From NCBI RefSeq assembly GCF_937468385.1, contig NZ_CALBWS010000008.1, positions 82,015 to 146,014 on the forward strand: a stretch of DNA of 64,000 bases, written 5' to 3'. Positions 43,856 to 51,510 of this stretch are shown piece by piece. Source of the stretch: Neobacillus rhizosphaerae (GTDB lineage Bacteria > Bacillota > Bacilli > Bacillales > Cytobacillaceae). Under the pieces are notes generated by a model. The model made no database searches and was not told the DNA's origin. It worked only from the letters and a program-made list of their open reading frames with translations. Made by a program: the position numbers and the translations under genes. Within the stretch, counting starts at the first letter, position 1. Each line of letters starts with the position of its first letter.

Positions 43856-44097
43856 AAATCGTTTGTTGATCACTAATTTACCGAGATTAGATGAAGAAGT
43901 AAGGGAAATTAATATGTTGAAAATGGTTACTTATGTAAAATAAAAGCTCCAGAATATGGCCAAAACCCAGTAGACTGACTTATGATAAGATCGCTTGAAT
44001 GTAATTTCGTTAACCTCTACTTCTCTTGCCTCTTGAGCAACAGACTTGTTGTTCTCAGTAATATACTTTACAGTTCCTTTTTAAATGTTTCCGATCA

Positions 44098-45042
44098 TTA
44101 CGGATGGGAAACCATCAATTCACAGTCCCCATCTACTTCAAATTCACCTAATCCCACCGGAATAATTAAATGCGTTCCTTTTTTCAGTGAGTATTTCTCT
44201 CCATTATGAACAAGGACACCGTCACCCTTGATGACACTTAAAAGTAGATATTGATCATTAAATGAAAAAACAGCTTCCCCCTTTATATCCCACTTGTACA
44301 CTGAGAAAAATTCTGATTCTACAAACGTGATAATCGTTACATTCTTCCTTTTCTCAACTTTAGGCGCAACCTCAGTATCATGATGTGGCACAGTTGTTAC
44401 ATCTATGGCTTTCTCTAAGTGAAGTTCCCGCAAGTTACCGTTGTCATCCCTACGATCATAATCATACACCCTGTAGGTTGTGTCAGAACTTTGCTGTGTT
44501 TCTAATACTAGAGTACCTTCACATAATGCGTGAATGGTTCCGCTGGGAACATAGAAAAAGTCACCAGGCTTAATTTTCACTCTTCGCAGCAGCTCGTTCC
44601 AATTTCCTTTGTTTATTTGCTCGATTAATTCCTCTTTTGTTTTCACATTGTGGCCGAAGATCATATCGGCTCCTTCTTTACAGTCAAGGATAAACCAGCA
44701 TTCTGTTTTGCCAAGCTCACCATTCTCATGAACCTTTGCATAAGAATCTTCTGGGTGGACCTGAACAGATAAATCCATATTCGCATCTAATATTTTTGTT
44801 AAAAGAGGAAAGACCTCATCTTTTGGGTTGCCAAATAGCTCAGGATGCTTTTTCCATAGCTCGTCCATCGCCATACCAGCATATGGTCCATTTTCTATGA
44901 TCGAAGGTCCATTTGGATGAGCGGAAATTGCCCAACATTCACCTGTTTTTTCATATGGAATATCATAATCAAATTCTGTTTGTAAGGCTGTTCCACCCCA
45001 AATTCGTTCTTTAAAAACTGGTTTTAAAAATAAAGGTTGCAC
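44098..45042 (-). CDS. manA: Mannose-6-phosphate isomerase, class I
   Basis: A 314-residue type I phosphomannose isomerase, the usual length for Bacillus ManA. Motifs: LKPVFKERIWGGTAL at the N-terminus, Zn-binding SVQVHPEDSYAKVHENGELGKTECWFIL, DFFYVPSGTIHALCEGTLVLE (Zn and active site) and YRVYDYDRRD. It converts mannose-6-phosphate to fructose-6-phosphate. It lies downstream of a mannose-family PTS operon on the same strand but behind a terminator. A second, longer isomerase-like gene heads that PTS operon. Confidence 0.92.
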   Translation of the reverse strand: MQPLFLKPVFKERIWGGTALQTEFDYDIPYEKTGECWAISAHPNGPSIIENGPYAGMAMDELWKKHPELFGNPKDEVFPLLTKILDANMDLSVQVHPEDSYAKVHENGELGKTECWFILDCKEGADMIFGHNVKTKEELIEQINKGNWNELLRRVKIKPGDFFYVPSGTIHALCEGTLVLETQQSSDTTYRVYDYDRRDDNGNLRELHLEKAIDVTTVPHHDTEVAPKVEKRKNVTIITFVESEFFSVYKWDIKGEAVFSFNDQYLLLSVIKGDGVLVHNGEKYSLKKGTHLIIPVGLGEFEVDGDCELMVSHP

Positions 45043-45347
45043 TTTTATAACCTCCTGAATTAGGTTTAACTTTGCTTTTCCTGTAAACTAAGCTTACTGT
45101 ATGCCCCATCCCATTAACATATTGGTGATGTTAATTTTATGGTTTGGAAAATTTGAGTTCTATTAATGAAAAAGTAGATCGATTTGGGATTACGATTGAT
45201 AAGGTCATCCTTCCGAATGGGGAACAACAGACCTTTTCTTTTTTGAATTTTGTAAAGGGCATTTGGTGTAACTCAGCTTAAAATTCTTTTAAAAAAAGGC
45301 CTTCTTTGGGAAAATAAAAGGAGGCCTTTTGAACTCTTCATTTTTAA
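45043..45347. other. Gap with PTS terminator and an orphan frame
   Basis: This 305-base gap holds the PTS terminator and a short rightward frame (about 45153-45281) reading SSINEKVDRFGITIDKVILP and ending in a stop. It has no ribosome site and no known family, and is probably debris. Confidence 0.35.
45294..45330 (-). terminator. Terminator of the mannose-family PTS operon
   Basis: Leftward, AAAAGGCCTCC and GAAGGCCTTTT pair and are followed by a T-run (seven As on the plus strand at 45291-45297). Confidence 0.85.
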
Positions 45348-46154
45348 TTAAAAAACATGTAATAGAACACCGATAATAGAAAAAGCTACTAAAATGAGCA
45401 AAACTTTTGTTCCACTATATTTTTTCTTTGAAATTAAGTACCAACAAAATAATACCGCAAGAAGAGATAATAAGCCTGGGAAGAAACCGTCTAAAGTTTT
45501 TTGTAATTCAATGGTTGCATCACCATTTGGTATTTTTAAAGGGGTTGTTAAATGTACGAATGAAGCTGCTAATCCCCCGATAACAAGTGTACCTAACACA
45601 CTAAAAGCATTTCTTAATCGTTCAGAGTTTGCTCCAATTAAACCATCAACAGCATTCACACCTAAATGATAACCTCTAAAATATAAAAAGTAAGACAAAG
45701 ACAATATAATAGCTAAATAACCAATAATATAAACAAATACTCCTAGTGGATTACCATTTGATGAAATCCCCATTCCAATAGTAAGTAATATCGGAATAAT
45801 AATTCCCTGAATAGTAGAGTCACCAATTCCTGCAATCGGACCCATAATCCCCGTTTTTACACTATGGAACATTTCATCATCAATTTCTTTTCCGTTTGCT
45901 TTTTCTTCTTCTAATGAAGCAACAATACCATTTACAAGACTTCCAGATTGAGGTTCAGTATTGTAAAAAACAGAATGTCTTTTTAGAGCTTTCTTGTATT
46001 CCTCTGGATTACCTTTATATAACTTATTTAAAATAGGAATCATGGAGTGGGCAAAACCGTGGGCTTCTAGTTTTTCGAAGCTCATGGAAGATAAGTGGTA
46101 CATTGCCCAATATAACCAACCTTTTCTTAAATCCTTTTTATCTAACTTCTTCAT
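45348..46154 (-). CDS. PTS mannose-family component IID
   Basis: A 268-residue ManZ/LevG-type IID protein: LRKGWLYWAMYHLSSMSFEKLEAHGFAHSM at the N-terminus, YNTEPQSGSLVNGIVASLEEEKANG, and a membrane-associated C-terminal half beginning MGPIAGIGDSTIQGIIIPILL. IID with IIC forms the membrane translocon of the mannose/fructose/sorbose PTS family. It is the last gene of the operon, 2 bases after IIC, and ends at a terminator. The sugar cannot be read from the sequence; the isomerase genes hint at mannose or a related hexose. Confidence 0.9.
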   Translation of the reverse strand: MKKLDKKDLRKGWLYWAMYHLSSMSFEKLEAHGFAHSMIPILNKLYKGNPEEYKKALKRHSVFYNTEPQSGSLVNGIVASLEEEKANGKEIDDEMFHSVKTGIMGPIAGIGDSTIQGIIIPILLTIGMGISSNGNPLGVFVYIIGYLAIILSLSYFLYFRGYHLGVNAVDGLIGANSERLRNAFSVLGTLVIGGLAASFVHLTTPLKIPNGDATIELQKTLDGFFPGLLSLLAVLFCWYLISKKKYSGTKVLLILVAFSIIGVLLHVF

Positions 46155-46156
46155 TC

Positions 46157-46948
46157 TTAGATCACCTCATCTTCAATTTCAGTATGATTAGAAGACCCTG
46201 CACCTAGATAAATAACATAGGCTATTAAACTAGCAATAACAGTAAGCGCAATCATATTTTTAACAATAAACGCGATAATAACGAATCCGGCAAGGAAAAA
46301 GATAAGCTGAAATTTATCCTTAATTAATAAGTTCATTAATAAAGCAATCCCCAATGCAGGTAACAAGCCACCTAATACATTCATTATTTGAGTTACGTCT
46401 CCAGGAATAACATCCAACGCCTTGGTAACAAATTCCTGTCCAAAGTAGATGGCAAGTGCAACTGGTACGACACGAAGCAAAAAGTTCACAATCTGCGGAT
46501 AAAAGGAATTATTCAGGATAATACCACGGGCATCTCCTGCTTCAGCTGCTCGATCTGCACGTTTATTCCAAGCAGAGTTTGTAACCATCATTACGTTATG
46601 AAGAATTAGACCTAAAGCACCAATACCAACGGATAGAGTAACGGTTACACCGGTGTCAGCTTTTGTTAGGATTCCAAGCGCAATTCCACCATAGGCAGCA
46701 TAGGTAATCTCTGAGTTTTGTGTTCCCCCTGTTGAAATTGTTGCAATGAAAGCCGCCTGAACAGCTACACCCAAAATAATACCAGTTGTAATGTCACCTA
46801 ATATTAATCCGACAATAAGACCGGCAACTAATGGACGGCCGACTACGTAATAACCACCAGATACACCCATCAGCCAAGGAGATGAAACTGATCCTAAGTA
46901 ACAAAAGACCCCTATCAAAAATGCTTGTATTAATAAAACAAAATCCAT
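46157..46948 (-). CDS. PTS mannose-family component IIC
   Basis: A 263-residue ManY/LevF-type IIC membrane protein. ATG 46948 is chosen because AAGGGAGG lies upstream; the frame back to 46993 overlaps the IIB gene without a ribosome site. About seven to eight hydrophobic segments are visible, with family blocks GRPLVAGLIVGLILGDITTGIILGVAVQ and TYAAYGGIALGILTKAD. It forms the sugar path together with IID, which follows immediately. Confidence 0.9.
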   Translation of the reverse strand: MDFVLLIQAFLIGVFCYLGSVSSPWLMGVSGGYYVVGRPLVAGLIVGLILGDITTGIILGVAVQAAFIATISTGGTQNSEITYAAYGGIALGILTKADTGVTVTLSVGIGALGLILHNVMMVTNSAWNKRADRAAEAGDARGIILNNSFYPQIVNFLLRVVPVALAIYFGQEFVTKALDVIPGDVTQIMNVLGGLLPALGIALLMNLLIKDKFQLIFFLAGFVIIAFIVKNMIALTVIASLIAYVIYLGAGSSNHTEIEDEVI

Positions 46949-46965
46949 AATATTCCCTCCCTTTA

Positions 46966-47451
46966 TTAATAATTTTGTCGGACTTTTTTCCAATTGAGCG
47001 CGGTTTCATCTGGGATTAGTTGGAAGTCAATATCAATTCCTTTACTATCCATGAAGTCAAATGCACTCTTTTCTTCATCTGTGATTGCAACATTTTTCGC
47101 AACGGTTTTTGCATTGCTTCTTGCACTCATAGGACCAACATTAACTTCTGAACCGAAGTCTCCCCCTTTCTCGATAATTGCCTTTAATGTAACTGGAGTT
47201 TTAACAATGACAAAATAGCTATTTTTCGCTATCTTAGCCTTACTAATTTTCTCTAACCCTTCCTCAACATTATAAACCCCTACTTTTACACCAGTCGGTG
47301 CTGCATTCGTAAATACCTTTTTTTGTAAAGGGTCTTGGGCAATTTTATCATCAATAACCAAAATTCCATTACACGGCTTAAATCTTGACCATCTTGCTAC
47401 AACTTGACCGTGAATAACTCTGTCATCAATTCTTACAAATGAAATCGGCAT
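46966..47451 (-). CDS. PTS mannose-family component IIB
   Basis: A 161-residue IIB protein. The phosphorylated His is in RIDDRVIHGQVVARW (residue 15, the ManX/LevE position). The fold continues with NGILVIDDKIAQDPLQKKVF and VNVGPMSARSNAKTV. It accepts phosphate from IIA and passes it to the sugar during transport. It lies between IIA and IIC in the usual order. GGGGAA upstream acts as the ribosome site. Confidence 0.92.
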   Translation of the reverse strand: MPISFVRIDDRVIHGQVVARWSRFKPCNGILVIDDKIAQDPLQKKVFTNAAPTGVKVGVYNVEEGLEKISKAKIAKNSYFVIVKTPVTLKAIIEKGGDFGSEVNVGPMSARSNAKTVAKNVAITDEEKSAFDFMDSKGIDIDFQLIPDETALNWKKVRQNY

Positions 47452-47465
47452 CTTTATTCCCCTCC

Positions 47466-47870
47466 CTAAATATCCAAAACTTCTATTGATTGGATTCCAG
47501 CATTGTGACCAATTGTGGCTAATTCATTTATATCCTTTACAAAACCAGTGCTGCTAACCACCTCTAAATACATGGGCAAATTAACACCTGGAATAATCTT
47601 TATTTTGCTCTCATTGTAGAGAACATACTTTAAACTTTCATTACACGGTGTCCCTCCCTTTAAATCACACAATATTAGTACAGAATCAAAACGATTTACC
47701 ATGTCATTTAGTGTCTCTGTTAACTTTTGAGAAAACGCTTCAATACCATCCTCTTCTAACGCAATACTTACTACATTTTCCTGTTTTCCTGCTATCATTT
47801 CACCTGATTTAATTAGTGAGTGGCAATAATCACCGTGGGAGGTAACCAAAATTCCGATCATTTCTTTCAA
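47466..47870 (-). CDS. PTS mannose-family component IIA
   Basis: A 134-residue IIA domain protein: GILVTSHGDYCHSLIKSGEMI, with the phosphorylated His in TSHGDY, then ILCDLKGGTPCNESL and IIPGVNLPMYLEVV. It receives phosphate from HPr. In this operon IIA and IIB are separate polypeptides rather than fused as in E. coli ManX. It follows the long isomerase-like gene by 12 bases. Confidence 0.92.
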   Translation of the reverse strand: MKEMIGILVTSHGDYCHSLIKSGEMIAGKQENVVSIALEEDGIEAFSQKLTETLNDMVNRFDSVLILCDLKGGTPCNESLKYVLYNESKIKIIPGVNLPMYLEVVSSTGFVKDINELATIGHNAGIQSIEVLDI

Positions 47871-47882
47871 CTCCTCATAATT

Positions 47883-49628
47883 TTATACACGTACAAAAGC
47901 TTTTATAGTAGCAAGTAATTTTCCTTCAGATTCTCCATATGGTCTAATAGAATATTCCTTTATACATTCAGGAATGATAAAAGTCTCTGCATAATGAACA
48001 ATAAATGGTTCAAATTCTCCAGTAGGACTTTCGATAATGGCTTCTTCACCTTCTACTAAATTAAGAACGTTAACGCTTCCATGTGTTTCATGGGTTACCT
48101 TCGTTGAAAACCAATGCCTTCTTGTTTCAATGAATTCCCTCTCATGCAGTCCTGTTCGTTCTTCTACCCAGCCGTCACCTTCAGCAATTCTTTCAAATCG
48201 GTTAATAAGATTATCCTTTACCCAGGCTGTATTACGATCCCATTGGATGGCCTTTTCACCGTGGTCAATATGGACTGGTCTTGGTAATCCATCTAAACCT
48301 AAACGATCCCAATCCCATAATTTGAAGGTAAAAATATATGGTGTTGCACTTATTTCTAATACCATTGTATTTTCCCCAGAACAATGGATCGTTCCAGCAG
48401 GGATCAGAAAATGATCATGTTTTTTCGCTGGAAATACATTGATGTATTTTTCATCAGGGAAAGAAATAAGTCCCTTTTCAGCTTTTCTTAAATCCTCTAT
48501 CATTTCATCCGGACTTATATCCTCTTTAACTCCTAGATAAACAACCGCATCCCCTTCTTTATCTAGAATATAATAACTTTCATCCTGTGTATAATGCATT
48601 CCAAACTTCTCTTGAATATATTCGGTTAACGGGTGCACTTGCAGGCTTAAATTTTGACCGCCCATCGTATCTAAGAAATCGAATCGAATTGGAAACTCTG
48701 TTCCAAACCTCGCATGAACTCTATCACCTAATAATTCAACCGGATGGTTAAAAATTAGGTTAGTAGACGGAATTTCAACCCTTACTTCACCATATTTTAA
48801 ATATAGACTATTTTCTTCTGGAACACCGTCAAAGCTCCAAGCAAAGTTTTTTTCTGAACGTTCCAAATCGAACTTTTCTTTCATCCATTGACCACCCCAA
48901 ACACCTGGGTCAAAGTATGGAACCAGTCGAAATGGACGCTTAACTGCTTGGTGTAATCCATCAAGAAATGCCTTTCCAGTTATCATTTTAGGGTTATTTT
49001 TTTCATTGGTATCTAAAAGGAAATCAATTTGATGATATAACCCTTTCTTATGTCGATCTGCTACACGCCATTCTACAAAATAGCCTCGTTTATATTTTTT
49101 AAGTACATCTTCTTCAAAGTTTTCCATTTTCCAATTCCCAATGGATTTCGTCCGATACCGTTGCTGAATTTCCCACCTAGCTAAATCAGCATAAATTAAT
49201 AGATCTGGCTGCTCAATGAGAGATGCACCTACACCATATATGATAACCAAACCTGATTGTAGATTTTCAATCTTCTCTTTTGCTTCTCTCACCTTTTCTT
49301 CATCAAAAAATTCATCCATTGTACGAGAGGATAAAACACCAAAGACCCGGTCATCCGTTAAATTACGTTCAATCATTTTGGTAATATGCTCTCCAGAGAA
49401 AGCTAAATCATCCGAATGGATCAATAGTTCTGGATTTAATGGCCTAATCAACTCTTGTAAAATTTCAGAATAGATTACACCTGGATAGCAATCTATCACC
49501 AATATTTTCTTTCCTGAAATCGTTTTCAATTTATAATATAAAGTCGAAACAATCTCGTCATATCCTTTCCAGGCATCATGGTCATGATTATTTACAACTA
49601 TTTCGGGAGATTTATTGTATTTAGACAT
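47883..49628 (-). CDS. Long class I mannose-6-phosphate isomerase-like protein
   Basis: A 581-residue protein heading the PTS operon; AAGGAGGACG precedes ATG 49628. The C-terminal 350 residues are a ManA-type double cupin: LVPYFDPGVWGGQWMKEKF, Zn-site NLSLQVHPLTEYIQEKFG, and FLIPAGTIHCSGENTMVLE. The N-terminal 230 residues (KKILVIDCYPGVIYSEILQEL, GLVIIYGVGASLI, YADLARWEIQQRYR) resemble a nucleoside-kinase-like fold with no P-loop visible. This extended form is known beside mannose-family PTS genes in Firmicutes. It probably isomerises the incoming sugar phosphate. It differs clearly from the 314-residue ManA at 44098. Confidence 0.8.
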   Translation of the reverse strand: MSKYNKSPEIVVNNHDHDAWKGYDEIVSTLYYKLKTISGKKILVIDCYPGVIYSEILQELIRPLNPELLIHSDDLAFSGEHITKMIERNLTDDRVFGVLSSRTMDEFFDEEKVREAKEKIENLQSGLVIIYGVGASLIEQPDLLIYADLARWEIQQRYRTKSIGNWKMENFEEDVLKKYKRGYFVEWRVADRHKKGLYHQIDFLLDTNEKNNPKMITGKAFLDGLHQAVKRPFRLVPYFDPGVWGGQWMKEKFDLERSEKNFAWSFDGVPEENSLYLKYGEVRVEIPSTNLIFNHPVELLGDRVHARFGTEFPIRFDFLDTMGGQNLSLQVHPLTEYIQEKFGMHYTQDESYYILDKEGDAVVYLGVKEDISPDEMIEDLRKAEKGLISFPDEKYINVFPAKKHDHFLIPAGTIHCSGENTMVLEISATPYIFTFKLWDWDRLGLDGLPRPVHIDHGEKAIQWDRNTAWVKDNLINRFERIAEGDGWVEERTGLHEREFIETRRHWFSTKVTHETHGSVNVLNLVEGEEAIIESPTGEFEPFIVHYAETFIIPECIKEYSIRPYGESEGKLLATIKAFVRV

Positions 49629-49646
49629 TTCGTCCTCCTTATAGAT

Positions 49647-49660
49647 ATAATGTTATGACA
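49647..49660 (-). promoter_or_regulatory. Operator-like repeat 1 (ATAATGTTATGACA)
   Basis: One of two identical 14-base direct repeats 63 bases apart. Its core TGTTATGACA is a partial palindrome. It lies just upstream of the PTS operon start and is a likely site for the GntR/UTRA regulator at 49788-50534. Confidence 0.5.
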
Positions 49661-49709
49661 TTAATAACCGAAATATCACATTTGAAATAAAAAGCTGGCG
49701 AACAAGGTT

Positions 49710-49723
49710 ATAATGTTATGACA
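49710..49723 (-). promoter_or_regulatory. Operator-like repeat 2 (ATAATGTTATGACA)
   Basis: Second identical copy, between the regulator's stop and the operon start. Two spaced copies suggest cooperative binding around the PTS promoter. Confidence 0.5.
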
Positions 49724-49787
49724 ATAGAATACCTAAAAAGTTTATCTATTTCAATACATTTTGTTAAAATTTTTTAAATTTTTTTCC

Positions 49788-50534
49788 TTATATGGTCGTG
49801 TTAAAGTCAATATAATATCGATATTGATCTCCAATGTAAAAACACTCTGTATATTCCGCAAAATCAAATTCTTTACAATACGACTTTCTTACCCGTTTTA
49901 AAACTGGAGTGTCTGCTGAAATATTTAATTCCTTTTGTACTTCTTCCGTAGGCATTCCAGCTTCTAAATACTCTTTGAATTTTGAAATTTTTATTCCCTT
50001 ATCATTTAACAATTCATATAACGATCCGTAATAATCTTTTGGATTGCTTGATAAGTTAATAGTTGTTTTAATATATGTTTTAAAGAAGACCATTATTTTG
50101 TCTTCTGTCCCTCGGACCCTTTTGAGTAAATACACATTTTTCCCTGCAGATATGTTTAATTGTTTCGCAACAGTGGAATCTACTTTGACTATTAATATTT
50201 CTGCTTTTTTTGTAGTTGCCTGCTTCCCTAGTTCATTCATTTCAAAGGTAAAGCCTTTAACATGAGTATAATAGTTATTACTGTCTTCAAATTGCTCGCT
50301 TTGGTCTAATACAAAAGTTCCCTTGGGTCTTTTTCTAATTAAATACTCTTCCCATACTAATTCATTTATGGCTTCCCTAACAGTAATTCTACTAACATCA
50401 TAGGTTTTACAAAGATCTAATTCAGAAGGTATTTTTTCCCCTGGGTTCCAAACTTTATTTTCGATTTTCATTTTTATATCGTTCTTAACCTGGATATAAA
50501 GGGGTGCTGCTTCTTTACTTGTATCAAGTTTCAT
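49788..50534 (-). CDS. GntR-family regulator with UTRA domain
   Basis: A 248-residue HutC-type regulator. The winged helix reads PLYIQVKNDIKMKIENKVWNPGEKIPSELDLCKTYDVSRITVREAINELVWEEYLIRKRPKGTFV, and a UTRA ligand-binding domain follows (FTFEMNELGKQATTKKAEIL, NVYLLKRVRG, EYTECFYIGDQYRYYIDF). UTRA domains usually bind phosphorylated sugars. It is upstream of the PTS operon on the same strand, so it probably controls that operon through the ATAATGTTATGACA sites and senses the imported sugar phosphate. Confidence 0.88.
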   Translation of the reverse strand: MKLDTSKEAAPLYIQVKNDIKMKIENKVWNPGEKIPSELDLCKTYDVSRITVREAINELVWEEYLIRKRPKGTFVLDQSEQFEDSNNYYTHVKGFTFEMNELGKQATTKKAEILIVKVDSTVAKQLNISAGKNVYLLKRVRGTEDKIMVFFKTYIKTTINLSSNPKDYYGSLYELLNDKGIKISKFKEYLEAGMPTEEVQKELNISADTPVLKRVRKSYCKEFDFAEYTECFYIGDQYRYYIDFNTTI

Positions 50535-50692
50535 TTTCTGTATTTTTCTCTCCTTAAAGTTAATATATTATTTTCTTAATTCTTTTCTTCTCTAAATATA
50601 CGACATTTTTAAGTTCCAGTAAAATGAAGTGTGTAAATGCTAAACTTTTTGAATGACCTAACCCATACGAGTAGGAAGAAAACTCTAGAGAT

Positions 50693-50899
50693 CGTACCTT
50701 TTTAAGGGATAATGGAATCGCTCCAAAAAACATTAAAGAAGTCTGTAGTGATATATCTCCAGCTTTTATAAAAGGCGTTGAACAAGGCATTTTAAGATGG
50801 TTCGTTTCAAAGATGACAAATGGCCTCCTTGAGGGAATCAATAGTCTGGTTCAAGCTGCAAAACGCAAAGCTAGAGGATATAGAACAACCAAAAAATGA
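50693..50899 (+). pseudogene. ISL3-family transposase remnant
   Basis: A start-less frame joins two separated transposase blocks. RDNGIAPKNIKEVCSDISPAFIKGVEQ is the central DDE region and GILRWFVSKMTNGLLEGINS, LVQAAKRKARGYRTTK is the C-terminus. About 100 residues between them are missing and the end is frameshifted. It lies right beside the arsenic operon's 3' end and is a trace of past mobility of that operon. Confidence 0.8.
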
Positions 50900-50929
50900 A
50901 CTAAATCCATTCTATTCATTACATCAAAA

Positions 50930-50956
50930 AACCGATTAGTTATGAACTAACCGGTT
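50930..50956 (-). terminator. Terminator of the arsenic operon
   Basis: Leftward, AACCGGTTAGTT and AACTAATCGGTT pair across CAT and are followed by TTTTT. Confidence 0.8.
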
Positions 50957-51038
50957 GTATTAAGCCTTTTATTAAATCTGTTTTGTTTAAAAAGTATATC
51001 TTAGTTCTTTTAAAGACTAGTAAAAGATTGTGTCTGCC

Positions 51039-51314
51039 TTAACAACAGCTATTTGCACCTATTAAAACTAATCCTGCACCCTCTTGATTTTCTTCTTTAT
51101 CTAATGTTAATTCATCAGTTCCTGTAATTTGCGAATCAAAAGCTACCTTAATTCCATTTATGGTTTGAATCGTATCTGATTCCTCTGGTGTGTCTAAAGA
51201 AATCGCAAATTGTGATCCGCAGCAACCAGCTACAGAATATAGACGAATTCCTTCTGCTCCCTTTTCATTTAAAAAACTTTCTAATAGTTGTTTAGCTCCA
51301 TCAGTTATTTTCAT
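51039..51314 (-). CDS. HesB/IscA-like iron-sulfur family protein
   Basis: A 91-residue HesB/A-type protein with CTAGGAGG before ATG 51314. It starts [18 protein letters not shown], has [14 protein letters not shown] with a Cys pair in the family's first metal-binding position, and ends ANSCC with a second Cys pair. Canonical IscA has single Cys and CxC, so the paired-Cys layout marks the small HesB-like group often found in ars operons. It is the last gene of the operon. A role in metal or thiol handling is inferred. Confidence 0.75.
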   Translation of the reverse strand: MKITDGAKQLLESFLNEKGAEGIRLYSVAGCCGSQFAISLDTPEESDTIQTINGIKVAFDSQITGTDELTLDKEENQEGAGLVLIGANSCC

Positions 51315-51507
51315 TTTTTATTCCTCCTAGATTTCTTATGCATTTGGGAAAATTCGTTTTAATGATTCTTTCATCACTTACAAACTTCGTTAAGAAATTT
51401 GCTTCTTCCATAGCAGAATCACCGCCGCCAACAATGACAACTTTTTTACCTCTGAAAAAAAATCCATCACACGTGGCACAGGTACTAACACCTCGACCAT
51501 TCACCAC
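51301..51507 (-). pseudogene. trxB: Thioredoxin reductase remnant in the ars operon
   Basis: The leftward frame reads [20 protein letters not shown] then [20 protein letters not shown]. This is the CxxC redox motif and NADPH-binding GGGDSA of thioredoxin reductase. The FAD-binding N-domain is absent, and after TKF the sequence becomes [20 protein letters not shown], which resembles a compressed C-terminus. So about 70 of some 310 residues remain. A trxB gene commonly ends Bacillus ars operons, so this one was probably lost by internal deletion. Confidence 0.8.
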
Positions 51508-51510
51508 TAG

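Larger units (their letters stand above)
43114..44097. other. Long AT-rich gap
   Basis: This 984-base gap between the secreted protein and manA holds a perfect inverted repeat (43352), the DUF4097 remnant (43645-43855) and otherwise very AT-rich DNA. TATATTG repeats at 43315-43340 may be part of the upstream control region of the secreted protein gene. No intact gene was found. Confidence 0.45.

Noticed and set aside
45153..45281. Short rightward coding-like stretch (SSINEKVDRFGITIDKV...)
   Set aside because: No ribosome site, no family recognised, and it runs into the PTS terminator; treated as debris.
50560..50841. Leftward open frame of 93 codons
   Set aside because: It is antisense to the ISL3 transposase remnant, whose rightward reading has clear family motifs.
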